Shown here: in pieces, positions 10,249-20,410 of the stretch | How the letters are laid out: each line of letters starts with the position of its first letter | Position numbering within the stretch: position 1 is the stretch's first letter | NCBI RefSeq assembly: GCF_011386835.1 | Contig: NC_088798.1 | Coordinates: 8,432,001-8,496,000 of the forward strand | Length of the DNA: 64,000 nucleotides | Direction of reading: 5' to 3' | From: Chrysemys picta bellii | Taxonomy: Eukaryota > Chordata > Testudines > Emydidae | The notes under the pieces: model-generated | Databases searched by the model: none | Told to the model about the DNA's origin: nothing | The model's input: the letters and a program-made list of their open reading frames with translations, nothing else | Made by a program: the position numbers and the translations under genes

Positions 10249-10756
10249 ATATAGTAAATTCTCATGGGATTGGATCTGGAAGGTTTGCTGGAAACTGGAT
10301 TTCATAAGTCCCACTGAACAGTGCTGAGATCTCATGTGACTAAGGGCCATCTGCAATAAAGTACCGGAAGTGTCCCTGTGAAAGGGAACCTCTGAAAGGC
10401 GGTTGGAAATGCTAGGCAGCCTGGGAAAGACCTTCCTGCTTCTGGAGCTCAGAGAAAGGGAGCACAGGACCCTTTGGCTTCTGCTGCTGTTGCTGAGGTT
10501 AAGCACCCTGAGAAGGAGCACACTAAGTACCTTGAGATCCTGACACTGGCAGAAAGGTTGGCTTCCAAACAGATGGTTTCCCCCCCAATTCTCTATCCCC
10601 CATGGTCACAAGGTATTTATGGAGGAGCAAGATACTGACCTCTTTCACCTGGACCATTGAAAAACAGGCAGACCAACAACAACAGAAGGAAATTTAGCAG
10701 GACTGCCAGAAAAGCTGGGAGATCAAGAAAATATTCCCAGGACACTGACAGAGGTT
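10249..10756. other. Unassigned sequence
   Basis: Nothing recognised. The minus-strand ORF at 10210-10521 starts inside the Penelope tail and is not a gene. Confidence 0.4.
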
Positions 10757-10866
10757 ATGGGCCTATTACAGGGGTGGGTGGGTGAGGCTGTGTGGCCTTG
10801 AGGCACCGGAGGTCAGACTAGATGATCATGACAGTCCCTTCTGTCCTTAAAGTGTATGAGTCCATA
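10757..10866 (+). mobile_element. CR1 LINE 3' end fragment
   Basis: 'ggtcagactagatgatcatgacagtcccttctgtccttaaagtgtatgagtccataag' is the CR1 3' terminus, with the ATGAGTC-type octamer tail at the right end. 5' truncated. The same subfamily end is at 36620-36683. Confidence 0.75.
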
Positions 10867-13800
10867 AGAAAAGGTAGGTGAAGCAGAACCAGAGTAATGG
10901 CAGTAAATAACCACAACTCCAGCGCACTTCTTGTCTGGCCAGTCCTGGCTAGAAAGTGGGAGAAGCTGAGGGAGTGACTGTTGGTGGTGAGTGACTAGTG
11001 AGGTGGGGAGGGGTCTCACACTGAGCTTCTCTGAATCACTGTTCAGTAAGTGCTGGTTACTGAGTGCTACCACTACCTCTGAAGGCCAAAAAGCTTTGAT
11101 CTAAGGGAATTCCTCACTGTTTTGTGCAGGGAGCACAAGACACTCCAGCATTGACTCTTTAATGTCAATATAAATGGTTAATATTTTTTGGTCAGAGCTG
11201 CCTACATTATCTTCTAACTGGGGCTACTGATGCCTCCAGTACAAATGTCTAGTTCAGAAAGTCTGAATTTTAGCCATAAAACGAACAGGGATAAGAACTC
11301 CTGGTTAGCCACAATGTGGTGTACAATGGCAGGCGTGCCAGATTTTTATTATCCTGGTGAGATTCCATGCCCACACTAAGCCAAGTTACCTGTCAGCTAT
11401 GAAAAAGACAGCTTCATCCATGTTTGTCAAAATGCTGACCTTTTCCAGAAATAATGGAGCTATAGCCTGTTCTCACTCTGCATGTGGAACTCCTGTTGAG
11501 GTCAACGGGAGTTTGGCATAACAAATGATAGCAGTCCTTGGTCCATAACGTTTACTGCTGCAAACTGGCTATTGGGAAAGGATCCAATGTTAAGCACCAG
11601 TTCTCATTAATTACACTGCAGATTCTATTTCTAAAGACTTTCTATCATCTACTGAGCAAATTAAATGCTAAGGATCAGATCCTCAGCTGGTGTAAATCAC
11701 CCCAGATCCTTTGAATTCAATGGAGTGAACTAAATGAAGTCAAGTCACAGAACTCAATGGAAAAATGCCAATTGACATCAGCTGAGGAGCTGACAATGAA
11801 TAAAGTTCTTCTCTCTGATCTACTTTGCAGATCCCCTATCGGTAGAGGCCAATCTCTGCTGCGTATCCTGGACTTCCTCATATGTGGAAGGTCAAAAGAT
11901 GAAGTTGGTGGAAATGCTCTGTGAATAATATACAACAGGAAGCCAGTGTGAATAAGAAATCTATATTATGGACTGCAGTGGAGGATTTTGCCCTACTGTA
12001 ATAAATAACTTAGGTTTCTGAATTCACTGAAAGCTTGTTTTTTTAAACATTATGAAATTTTTAGTACATTAAATATTATAGTTTTGTATCTTACAAGCCT
12101 CTACTTGAAAAGTCATGATTCTCATAGAAGAGAAAATTGATTTTGTAATTTACCTACCCATTGTGCTGAATTGTATAGTTCTCTACATTACAGTGCACTG
12201 GGCTTGGCTGCTGAATTAATCCCGATTCAGAAAGAAGGGCATTAATTATTGAATCACTAGCCTTCAAAAGCCAAACGTTATTTTGAGGTATCTTATGCAA
12301 GTACACCCCAATCCAACACTGCTTAGTTTTGAGAGAATTACTGCCACAGTAGCATGGTGACAGGAACACTCATGAAGGAATTTACAGAAGAGTGAATAAG
12401 ATTACCCTGGACCCTCTTTAGATCCATGTATTTCATGACAGCCTGAAGGAAATGACCTGTAGCAGGACAGGAAATCAGTCTATTTCAGAGAAAAGAACAG
12501 TGAACTAGCAACTATATGGATTTTTATAAAGAAACCTGAAAACCTGGCTGATGGGGATAACAGATATTGAGGAATAATATGTCCTGAAAGACGGTCTAAA
12601 GGATCCTGTCACCAAGTACCAAGTGGTCAAACATCTCCACTTGGTTCATGTTTCAACATTGACTTTCTGACCTCCACTGCCACCTGCAAAGAAAAATGAG
12701 AGATCCTGTGGAACTAAAATGCTAATATATCAGGGATAGTGTGTGTGTGTGAGTGGTAGGTGGGCACATCTGACAGTGACAGGATGCAAAGTGACAGCTA
12801 AGGAGACACATCTCTCCTCCACACATTCTGACCCTTTTGACTCATGAGATTCTTGAATTAAGTACTTGAGGATTTCAGCAGCATGTTCTTGCTGCCAAGT
12901 GAAGACTGAGGGAATAATCATGTTGTTGAAAGTTCAGTCCCAGAGAAGAAAGACTTCTATGCACGGAAAGTTACAATATCTATTTATCTTTATTTCTAAA
13001 CCTTAGAAATTGTTGGAGTTGGCTGTCTCTTGCCCCAAATGATGGCAATCATATCATTTTGGTTTGGGTTTTTTGTTTTTGTTTTTAGGATTTTCTTACA
13101 GTTATAGTGATTGTAAGACCCATATTCTTTTAGTTTTACCGAGTCAAACTACCTCATCTAAAGGCTTTAAAAGCCAATGGAACTCTTATGACTGACTTTA
13201 ATAGGCTCTGGATCAGGCCCCAGTTTCCCTGAACACAAAACCCTTCCAGCTCAAGCAATCAACGTTCATTTCTCCACATTGTACCTCTTTAGATATCCTT
13301 TTAGTTTCTTCCCACTTTCCCCCTGCTGTTGAAAACCTGGCTGATTTGTTGTGGAAAGCTGTGCATAAAGAAGAAATAAAACAGAATATTGTGATACCAT
13401 GGATCCCACACATAAGACATGAATGACCATTGTCAATGATTATATCTCATTTCCTAGAAATTATCTAAGATCTGCAAAGGGGGATTTCTTACCTCCCCTT
13501 ACAGAATTATTTTATACTGATTTATTACTGCCCGTTCATTTCATTCTGGTCTTTATAAAATATTATCCTAAGTACCCTATTAGCTTTAAGGTCAAAATCT
13601 TTGTCTATTTTCTAAATCTGTTCTCTATTCTGTCCCCATCCTCCCCCCCCCCCTTTCCTTTCATTACCCTTTCCTATCAATTATCTCATCCCTGCCTGCT
13701 GCCCATCTGAGTAAGCCAGCAGGACCCCCTCAGTGTCCGCCAGATTGTCTCATTCAGCTAGCTCTCAGGTTGCTGCTGATTGCCGTCTTTATTCATTACC

Positions 13801-16126
13801 AAAACACTTGCTACATGGTGCTTGGGCCCTGGCAACAAAACTCTAAATCCTGCCAGCAAGAACGTAATTACTAGTACACCACAAACAGAGAATGGTGTCT
13901 GCTGTGAGTTGTTAGAAGGAGCAATGAGATAGACCTGGGCTATTTTCATGTAACTGTAGCTGACTACTTATTTGCCAGTTAGTATGTACTAATGATTGGT
14001 CTTATTCATTTTTAACAAGCTTTATCGGCTGCAAAATATGTTTCTAAACAAAACCCCAGATCTGTCAAGGGTAGCAGCACTTTTAACAATTGATAGGCAT
14101 GGAACATGAGATAAAAAAAGGCTTTACATGACCTTTTTATCAGCCCTGCAATCCAGATTTATGAAGGTCTGAAGCCATCAGCACAATTTTAATGTGGCAG
14201 GGATTCTGAAAACCAAGATATAAAAAAGCCACCCTTCTCTGATGCAGTATATGCTACCTATATGAACAGAGTTCTTTCCCCTTAACTGTGTACTGAACCA
14301 AAGTAGATACTAGACAGTCTGTACCATGTAGTAGTCTAAGGTCCCCTGAAGTGGTGACCTGCATTACTGAAGGATTTGAGCATTCCTTTCAAAAGATCTC
14401 TAAAGTAGATTATCCTTCCTTTTCTTTGTTTAAATGCAGACTAAGAAGCAGCCCTTTACTACTCTGTGTTTATAGCCTTTCCCTAAAAATCTGTTTTAAA
14501 AATTTCACTTCTTTCTCCATTAACTGGGAATCACCTGAACAACCAAACTCAAACAGTCTCGTTCTCTCTAGAAAAACGTTGTCAGAGTGAGATATTTCTG
14601 ATATCACCCCAAAAGTCCCATGTTTCTTTCGCATCTGCTCTTGAAATCCTAAATCTTCAAAGTACTCAAGAACTAGGCAAATGTCTTAATGTCAGCTATT
14701 CTCGAACAGATTTGGAAGTTAAATTCGAAAGGGTTCATTTCCCCATCAATGGGGAGGATTTATCCTATTACATATCATTGTGATTGATGGGAGTTAGTCC
14801 AGTAAATTCCCAACTTATCAATGGGGAGACAGACCCAGCTTTTTTAACAAAAAAAAAAAAAAAAACCCAAAAAACAAAACCTCCCGACTGATCAAAGCAA
14901 TGCAGAGTTGTGTTGAGAATAAACATAGTGAGAAAACTGTATATTAGTAGTGAGATAATCAGTTTGTTGAAACGTAGCCAAACAGATCACTTAAAAAAGA
15001 AAAAAAATCTTTTATACTGTAGAGCTAAAAAGACCTTGCCCCTGGAATTGTTTGCAGTACTTTGCTTAAGGTTTAATTCTATTGATTACACATTCCATTT
15101 TCCAAAGTGCCATTTGCCTGAAGGAGCAGGTGGTGTTTGCTATTTCCATTTAACTGATATATTAGCCATGTGGTGCACTGCATCAGTGGGCAGTATTAAT
15201 CAATTTACAGCAAGATGACAGAGAGAATCACTCCCAGCAAAATAGTAAGGGGGAAAAAAGGACAAAGGCAAGAAAATAATGACCACTAATGGGGAACTTG
15301 AAAACAACGCGAATCTGTGCTTTCGAATGCCTCGCTCCCAAAGGGCATCCACCCTTCCATAGCAAATGGAATGGGAAAGGTCTCAGGCAGGAACAACCAG
15401 TGTTTAAAGAAGACAAACATCACTATGTTTAGTGCATTTCTTTCTATAAACACTTTTCTGGAGTTAGGCTTAATATGATTCATGCAAAGATGTCAACTAC
15501 TTGCTGAGAAACTTCCCCCTCTCTTCCCCCCAAGCACACCTCTTTCAGATGGAAGTCAAGTGAACATTCACCATGAAACACAGTTTTCAAATGAAGAGAT
15601 TGTCAATGAAAGTTAAGTCATATTTCTGGTGTCAAACTGTGACATGGTTAAGAAACATGAAATACACTCTCCTGTGAGGAAAGAAAAGTGAGGCACATGC
15701 AGTGAAAACACGGAGCCACTTGTGTGAAAAAGTCTGTTATGAAGTATAGTCAGTTGAACCTATTTGCAGCACCTAAAAAGGAAACTCTCAGCATTGGCAT
15801 CTCCCTAGGCATTGGGGTGACTAATTCAAAAGACCTGTGTTGCCTAGAAGACCTGAAGAAACTGTACAATGCAAGAGTTGGTGGCATGACTTTTTTTTTT
15901 TTTGAAGGTACATTAAGGTTCTACATGTGATAAGTACTTCTTTGCTATCCTATGTAGTATTTGATTGTACAGATAGAATATATGAAAGTGATAGTTGGAT
16001 TTATAGGAATATATGTTTATTAGGATAGTAGACCAATTAAACCTCAAATCAGCTGGCTCCATATTGCTTAGATGTACTTTTTTCCCCTCTTTCCAACCCT
16101 TTTGAGAAGTTATATTTTATTGTGTG
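10867..16126. other. Long unassigned stretch
   Basis: No gene is visible over 5.2 kb. Eroded palindromic repeats lie near 11480-11540, 11670-11745 and 13150-13225. Low-complexity items are a (GT)n at about 12739-12752, a C-run near 13643-13655, a poly(A) at 14849-14865 and a poly(T) at about 15891-15903. ORFs are under 105 codons and none resembles a known domain. Confidence 0.45.
14849..14865 (+). repeat. Poly(A) run
   Basis: Uninterrupted A-run of 17, followed by CCCAAAAAACAAAAC. No SINE or processed pseudogene body is recognised upstream, so its origin is unclear. Confidence 0.7.
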
Positions 16127-16240
16127 TTAGAGAGACAAGGAGGGTGAGATAATATCTCTCACCGACAGAAGTCCAATAAAAGATATTACCTTGCCCACTT
16201 TGTCTCGCTAATATCCTGGGACCGACACAGCTACAACTAT
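16127..16240 (+). mobile_element. Penelope-type 3' tail with inverted copy of its end
   Basis: The plus-strand part 'tcaccgacagaagtccaataaaagatattacc..cccactttgtctcgctaatatcctgggaccgacacagctacaac' is a tail that I recognise from Penelope-like elements. Immediately to its left, 16127-16156 (TTAGAGAGACAAGG.. GGGTGAGATAATATC) is the reverse complement of 16182-16211. This is the same head-to-head layout as at 10040-10248, but a different tail sequence. Family assignment is from recall. Confidence 0.6.
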
Positions 16241-17390
16241 ACTACATACATTATTCTGCTCTGCAGTTCTGTTTTAAAAATGCAAAATTGCAAATTAAGC
16301 ATATACTAGTAGCAATACTAACTGCTTAAGGATAAACAAAGCATGACAAAGCACTATCCAGATTCCCAAATCCAGCAACCACATAGGACAAAACAGGAAT
16401 GACTAAGCAGTAACTATTTTGAGTAGTCACGAGTAGTATTTCTAACATAAATGTTCCGGACGATGATTCAGGGGTCTGCTGGAAGCCTAGGAAGCTAGGT
16501 CTGACCAGCAACTTAGAGATGGTCTGGAGATCTGACCAGCAACTTAGCCTACAGGTACTCTCTCACCTCTGGATCATGTGGAAATAGTGGAACAAAGACT
16601 TGCTTGCATTCTGGCAGGTCAGATGCACTCTTCATGTGGGATGAACAAGAGAAAATGTTCTATGGAATCAGCCATGAGACAGAAGCAGGCAACGGCGAGT
16701 GGACAAAAGAAAACCTGAAATGCAACCTAATTCAGTAGCGAGTGAACCCAAGTAAAAGGAAAACCTCGACTTAGCAAAACTGCCAAGTTTCATTCAGCTG
16801 TAGGTACTATACCTTACTTCCCTCTGTAGGAACATTCTTCTCTAGAAAGCTGGAGACTTCTCTCTTTGAGTATGTGTGTGTGTGTGTTGGTTGTTTAATG
16901 TTATCTTGCTTTAGCACTGCATAGTGCCCTGGAACGCCGAAACTGTGCTTTATAAATGAACAAATAATAATAAAACACTGTTTGAGGAACCTGTCTAAAC
17001 GATGTAATATTAGCATGAATCAGATCTTTAATGAGAACCAGGGAAACATGCTACAATGGAATATGATGTTGCATAATTCAATATGCTAAAGTTATAACAG
17101 CTCTCAGTAGCAGCATGTCATAAAATGAATTTGGCAAACTTTTCAATTAGATACCACTTCCTGCATCTAATAAACATGCTAATAGCCTCTTCTTGCATTT
17201 TTTTTAAAATGTACTTCTTGATAGAAAGCATATAAATGTCTGTTCAAATTTATTATGTATAAATGAGGGTGATAAGAATATGGAAAACCCTAGAACACTA
17301 CATTAAAACACTAAGTGAAATTGTATATGGGGTAATCCAAGGATCAGGAGGTTGCAGAGGAATTGTTCCTTTATCCTTGAGTGTAACCTA
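16241..17390. other. Unassigned sequence
   Basis: Includes a (TG)n at about 16869-16887 and a local duplication 'agatctgaccagcaacttag' near 16500-16545 (GTCTGACCAGCAACTTAG occurs twice about 32 bp apart). No gene seen. Confidence 0.45.
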
Positions 17391-17770
17391 GCAGAGCTGG
17401 TCGGGAATTTTCCACAAAAACAATTTTTGTCAGAAAATGCCAATTCCTCAAAACCAAAACGGTGAGTGAGAAACAGATGATTTTCACGAATTGCCTGATT
17501 CAAACAACTTTTGAAAAAAAATCAAAAAGAAAAATTTCATTTTTTCAGTTAGAAACAACTTTTCACTTTGAAATGTTAGTTAATTTATACTTTAAAAAAA
17601 AGAAATAAGAAAGGTCCAAGTGGACACAAAATATTTTGAAATTATTGAAACAAAATGTTTAGACCCAATCTGATTCCCCCACCCCGCAGATTATTAGTTT
17701 GTGAAAAATTCTGAGATTGAATTTTTGTCCTGATTTGGGACAGAAAAAAGTCTGAAATCTTAAACTCCTG
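17391..17770. repeat. TTTTC-rich interspersed repeat (AGCTGGTCG.. end)
   Basis: It begins 'agagctggtcgggaattttcca' and continues in long A/T-rich runs (tttgaaaaaaaatc.. tttcattttttcag.. ttgaaatgtt). The opposite terminus, 'gaattttttcaaccagct', appears at 59096-59116. This suggests an element with inverted termini AGCTGGTC(G/A)AAAATTTT. No coding sequence. Confidence 0.5.
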
Positions 17771-17823
17771 TGGGATAAGAAAACCATTTCCCACCCATCT
17801 CCCGTACTTAGTAGTAACACAAC

Positions 17824-18012
17824 CAGGGGCGGCTCCAGGCACCAGTGCAGCAAGCGTGTGCTTGGGGCGGCAAGCCGCAGGGGGCGGCCCACCAGTCGCT
17901 GTGAGGGCGGCAGGCAGGCTGCCTTCGGCGGCCTGCCTGCGGGAGGTCCGCCAGTCCCGCGGCTTCAGCGGTAATTTGACTGGGGCCGGCAAAAACCATA
18001 GAGCCGCCCCTG
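17824..18012. mobile_element. hAT-type nonautonomous element, 189 bp
   Basis: Perfect 12-bp terminal inverted repeats CAGGGGCGGCTC and GAGCCGCCCCTG are flanked by a perfect 8-bp target duplication AACACAAC (17816-17823 and 18013-18020). Eight-bp duplications and CAGGGG-type ends are diagnostic of the hAT superfamily. GC-rich interior with an inner hairpin (cggcaggcaggc ... gcctgcctgcg). No transposase. Its left 50 bp match the right end of the 61166-61627 element in inverted orientation (CTCCAGGCACCAG..AAGC.TGTGCTTGGGGCGGCA). Confidence 0.9.
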
Positions 18013-18015
18013 AAC

Positions 18016-18270
18016 ACAACATAAAACTGCAGCAACGGAGGTTTAGGTTGGACATTGGGAAAAAGTTCCTAACTGTCAGGGTGGTTAAACACTGGAGTAA
18101 ACTGCCTAGGGAGGTTGTGGAATCTCCATCTCTGGAGATATTTAAGAGTAGGTTAGAGAAATGTCTATCAGGGATGGTCTAGACCGTATTTGGTCCTGCC
18201 ATGAGGACAGAGGACTGGACTCGATGATCTCTCGAGGTCCCTTCCAGCCCTAGAATCTATGAATCTATGA
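18016..18270 (+). mobile_element. CR1 LINE 3' end with ORF2 C-terminus
   Basis: The reading frame continues 'KLQQRRFRLDIGKKFLTV' ... 'CLSGMV' and stops at 18182. The 3' UTR follows, ending in the octamer tail GAATCTATGAATCTATGA. The same C-terminal peptide occurs in the two long CR1 copies at 31051-31419 and 62285-62608 on the minus strand. 5' truncated; the hAT insertion sits at its upstream edge. The apparent 108-codon ORF at 17856-18182 is a chance fusion of hAT sequence with this CR1 end. Confidence 0.85.
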
Positions 18271-18754
18271 GGAAACTATTTCTACAAACGACCATAGGAT
18301 CATAGCGATCAGCCCTGCAATCCATCTCATTCAATAGCCTGTCTGCACCAGTGATGAGCTCTAGATATTTCAGAGAAATTGGCAAAATCTTATATTAAAC
18401 AGATGAGGGATAATTTCCCCCCATTTAGGTATTTTCATAATCCCTAATCATCAGAAATTGGTTTAAACACTGAGGCATAAGATTTAATATCTCTTCTAAA
18501 ATTTGTTTACATTAACTATTATAAATCTACATACTCTCATTATCTATGTAAGTGTCAAATCTCTTTTGGAATCTATCTATATTTTAGCCTCAATGACTTC
18601 TGATAGCTCTGAGTTTCACAGTTTAATTATGAATTAGGTGTACAAGTATTTCAATCAAATATTAATAAGTATTCTGGCAAATTTAGGGACAGCAGCTCCT
18701 ATAGATTCCCTTTTTAAAGAGATTTATGAATATTTATTTTCTGTGACTTACAGC

Positions 18755-18770
18755 AAAAAAAAAAAAAAAA
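18755..18770 (+). repeat. Poly(A) run
   Basis: Sixteen A residues after TTACAGC. No associated SINE or retrocopy body was identified. Confidence 0.7.
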
Positions 18771-20026
18771 GATGTCCGCATGCCCGGTGCATTGTCTGAT
18801 CCAGCAAATGTAGCTTGCTCACTTATTTTTGCAGCCAGAACTCCAAGGATATGAGATGGCACTTAGATCGGAAGGTGTCATGTGTATCCTAACACCAGTT
18901 AGTTTGCCTGTGTACATTTCCACTCATCAAAATGTATGGTATGTAAACTAAGGCCTTAATTTGTATTTGAGATTCCAATTCATTTAGAATGAAAACTTGA
19001 TGCTCAGATATTACAATGATTTCAGCATTATAAAGAAACACATATGTATATTTCAATATCATGGCATTACATGCCCACCAGCTGTTATGCAGGGTGCACC
19101 TTTCAATCTGATTTTGTTCCATCTTCTTCTCTTTTTTTTCCTGGTTATATATGTGATCAAATAAACTCTCTGGGTCAAATTGTGACTTCTCAAGGACAAG
19201 GTGGAGACAAAGCAAGGGGGACCTTTCTGCATTTGTGAAGGCGACAGCCAGAATAATGCTGCTAATCCTTCCTGAGTGAAAGGAGATATGGGTTAGTGAG
19301 CCGCAGGTGCTCTCCATCTCAAAGGAATTGTGGCAGGAGGGTGGGGACAAGGCCAGGTCACTGGCTCCCCTTTCACATGTAATAGCATTCAGGGGTGGAA
19401 GTGGAGGAGCACACACTGCACCCTTTTAGAGCTGGAGATGTTGCCACTCATGGCTGCATTCACAGAGGTATTCACTCTACAAGAAGAATCCCTCTGGCAG
19501 CTGATGCTTGGCCATTACATCTCTATACATTCCTTCTCTCCCCACTCCAAGTGCAGAGTGGTGACTGCAACCAAAGAGCTAATCCGATATCTGTCACTTA
19601 AACAAGACTGTGGGCCAAATTCTGCCCTCCCTCCACTGCACTCTTGCAATCCCCCTTAAAGTTAATCAGTGCAATTATGAATATGTATGCATGTGCAGAA
19701 CACAGGCAACATTAAACAGCACTCTTCTGGTGTAAGAAACTCTTCCTCCCCCTCTGAAAATGCACACTGCTTTATGAGACTTGTGGGAACTACAGACCAA
19801 CTACATAGAACTAGAAAAGGATGAATTCTAATGAAGAGATAATGTCAGTGGAACAGAACTTTGTCACAGGATAATGATCTCCTGCTGTTAGATAAATGTG
19901 GAAGCAAAACTTAGGCAGTTTTTGAAAATAAACAGTGAGGTGATGCCAAGATGTTTACATTCAAGGAGAGAAACATTTATCCTATAGCAATATTTCTGTT
20001 CCAAGGTATTCATCCTGTGTGTGCGT

Positions 20027-20042
20027 GGGGGGGGGGGGGGGG
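20027..20042 (+). repeat. Poly(G) run
   Basis: Sixteen consecutive G residues after GTGTGTGCGT. Confidence 0.8.
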
Positions 20043-20174
20043 AGGTTATTTTTACACAGTGCTTATTAACTAAAAGCCTTGATCCTGTAGCCCTGATGGA
20101 TGAATGATTTTATACCCAATACTGTAGAACTGGCTCCTCAATCTCTATCTAAATAATGTTGTTTTGAAAATGTC

Positions 20175-20410
20175 TCATAAGAGCATAAGAATGGCCATAT
20201 TGGGGCAGACCAACTGTCGATCTAGCCCAGTATCCTGTTTTCTGGTGGTGGCCAGTGCCAGGTGCTTCAGAGGGAATGAACAGAACAGGGCAATTTCAAG
20301 TGATCCATGCTTTGCAGTCCAGACCCAGCTTCCGGCAGTGGGAGATTTAGGGACATCCAGAGCATGGGTGATGTCTCTGACCATCTTGGCTAATAGCAGT
20401 TGATGGGCCT
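20175..20410 (-). mobile_element. CR1-like LINE 3' end (TTCTTATG tail)
   Basis: On the plus strand it begins 'cataagagcataagaatggccatattggggcagacca' and runs 'tctagcccagtatcctg.. ggtgcttcagagggaatgaacagaacagg..' to 'ctaatagcagttgatgggcctgtcctccatg'. Read on the minus strand it ends in a TTCTTATG octamer repeat, the hallmark of CR1-clade 3' ends. I recognise the sequence as abundant in turtles and crocodilians. No ORF remains. Confidence 0.65.

Larger units (their letters stand above)
18271..20174. other. Unassigned sequence
   Basis: A poly(A) run at 18755-18770 and a G-run at 20027-20042 are the only clear structures. The minus-strand 175-codon ORF at 18889-19416 overlaps plus-strand ORFs at 19044-19659, shows no recognisable domain, and is probably chance. 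Confidence 0.4.

Noticed and set aside
17856..18182. 108-codon ORF that looks like a fusion protein
   Set aside because: The first part is hAT inverted-repeat DNA, the second the CR1 C-terminus; a chance read-through at the insertion junction.
18889..19416. 175-codon minus-strand ORF
   Set aside because: No recognisable domain, overlaps plus-strand ORFs, no splice or promoter context. Length alone is not enough in 64 kb.
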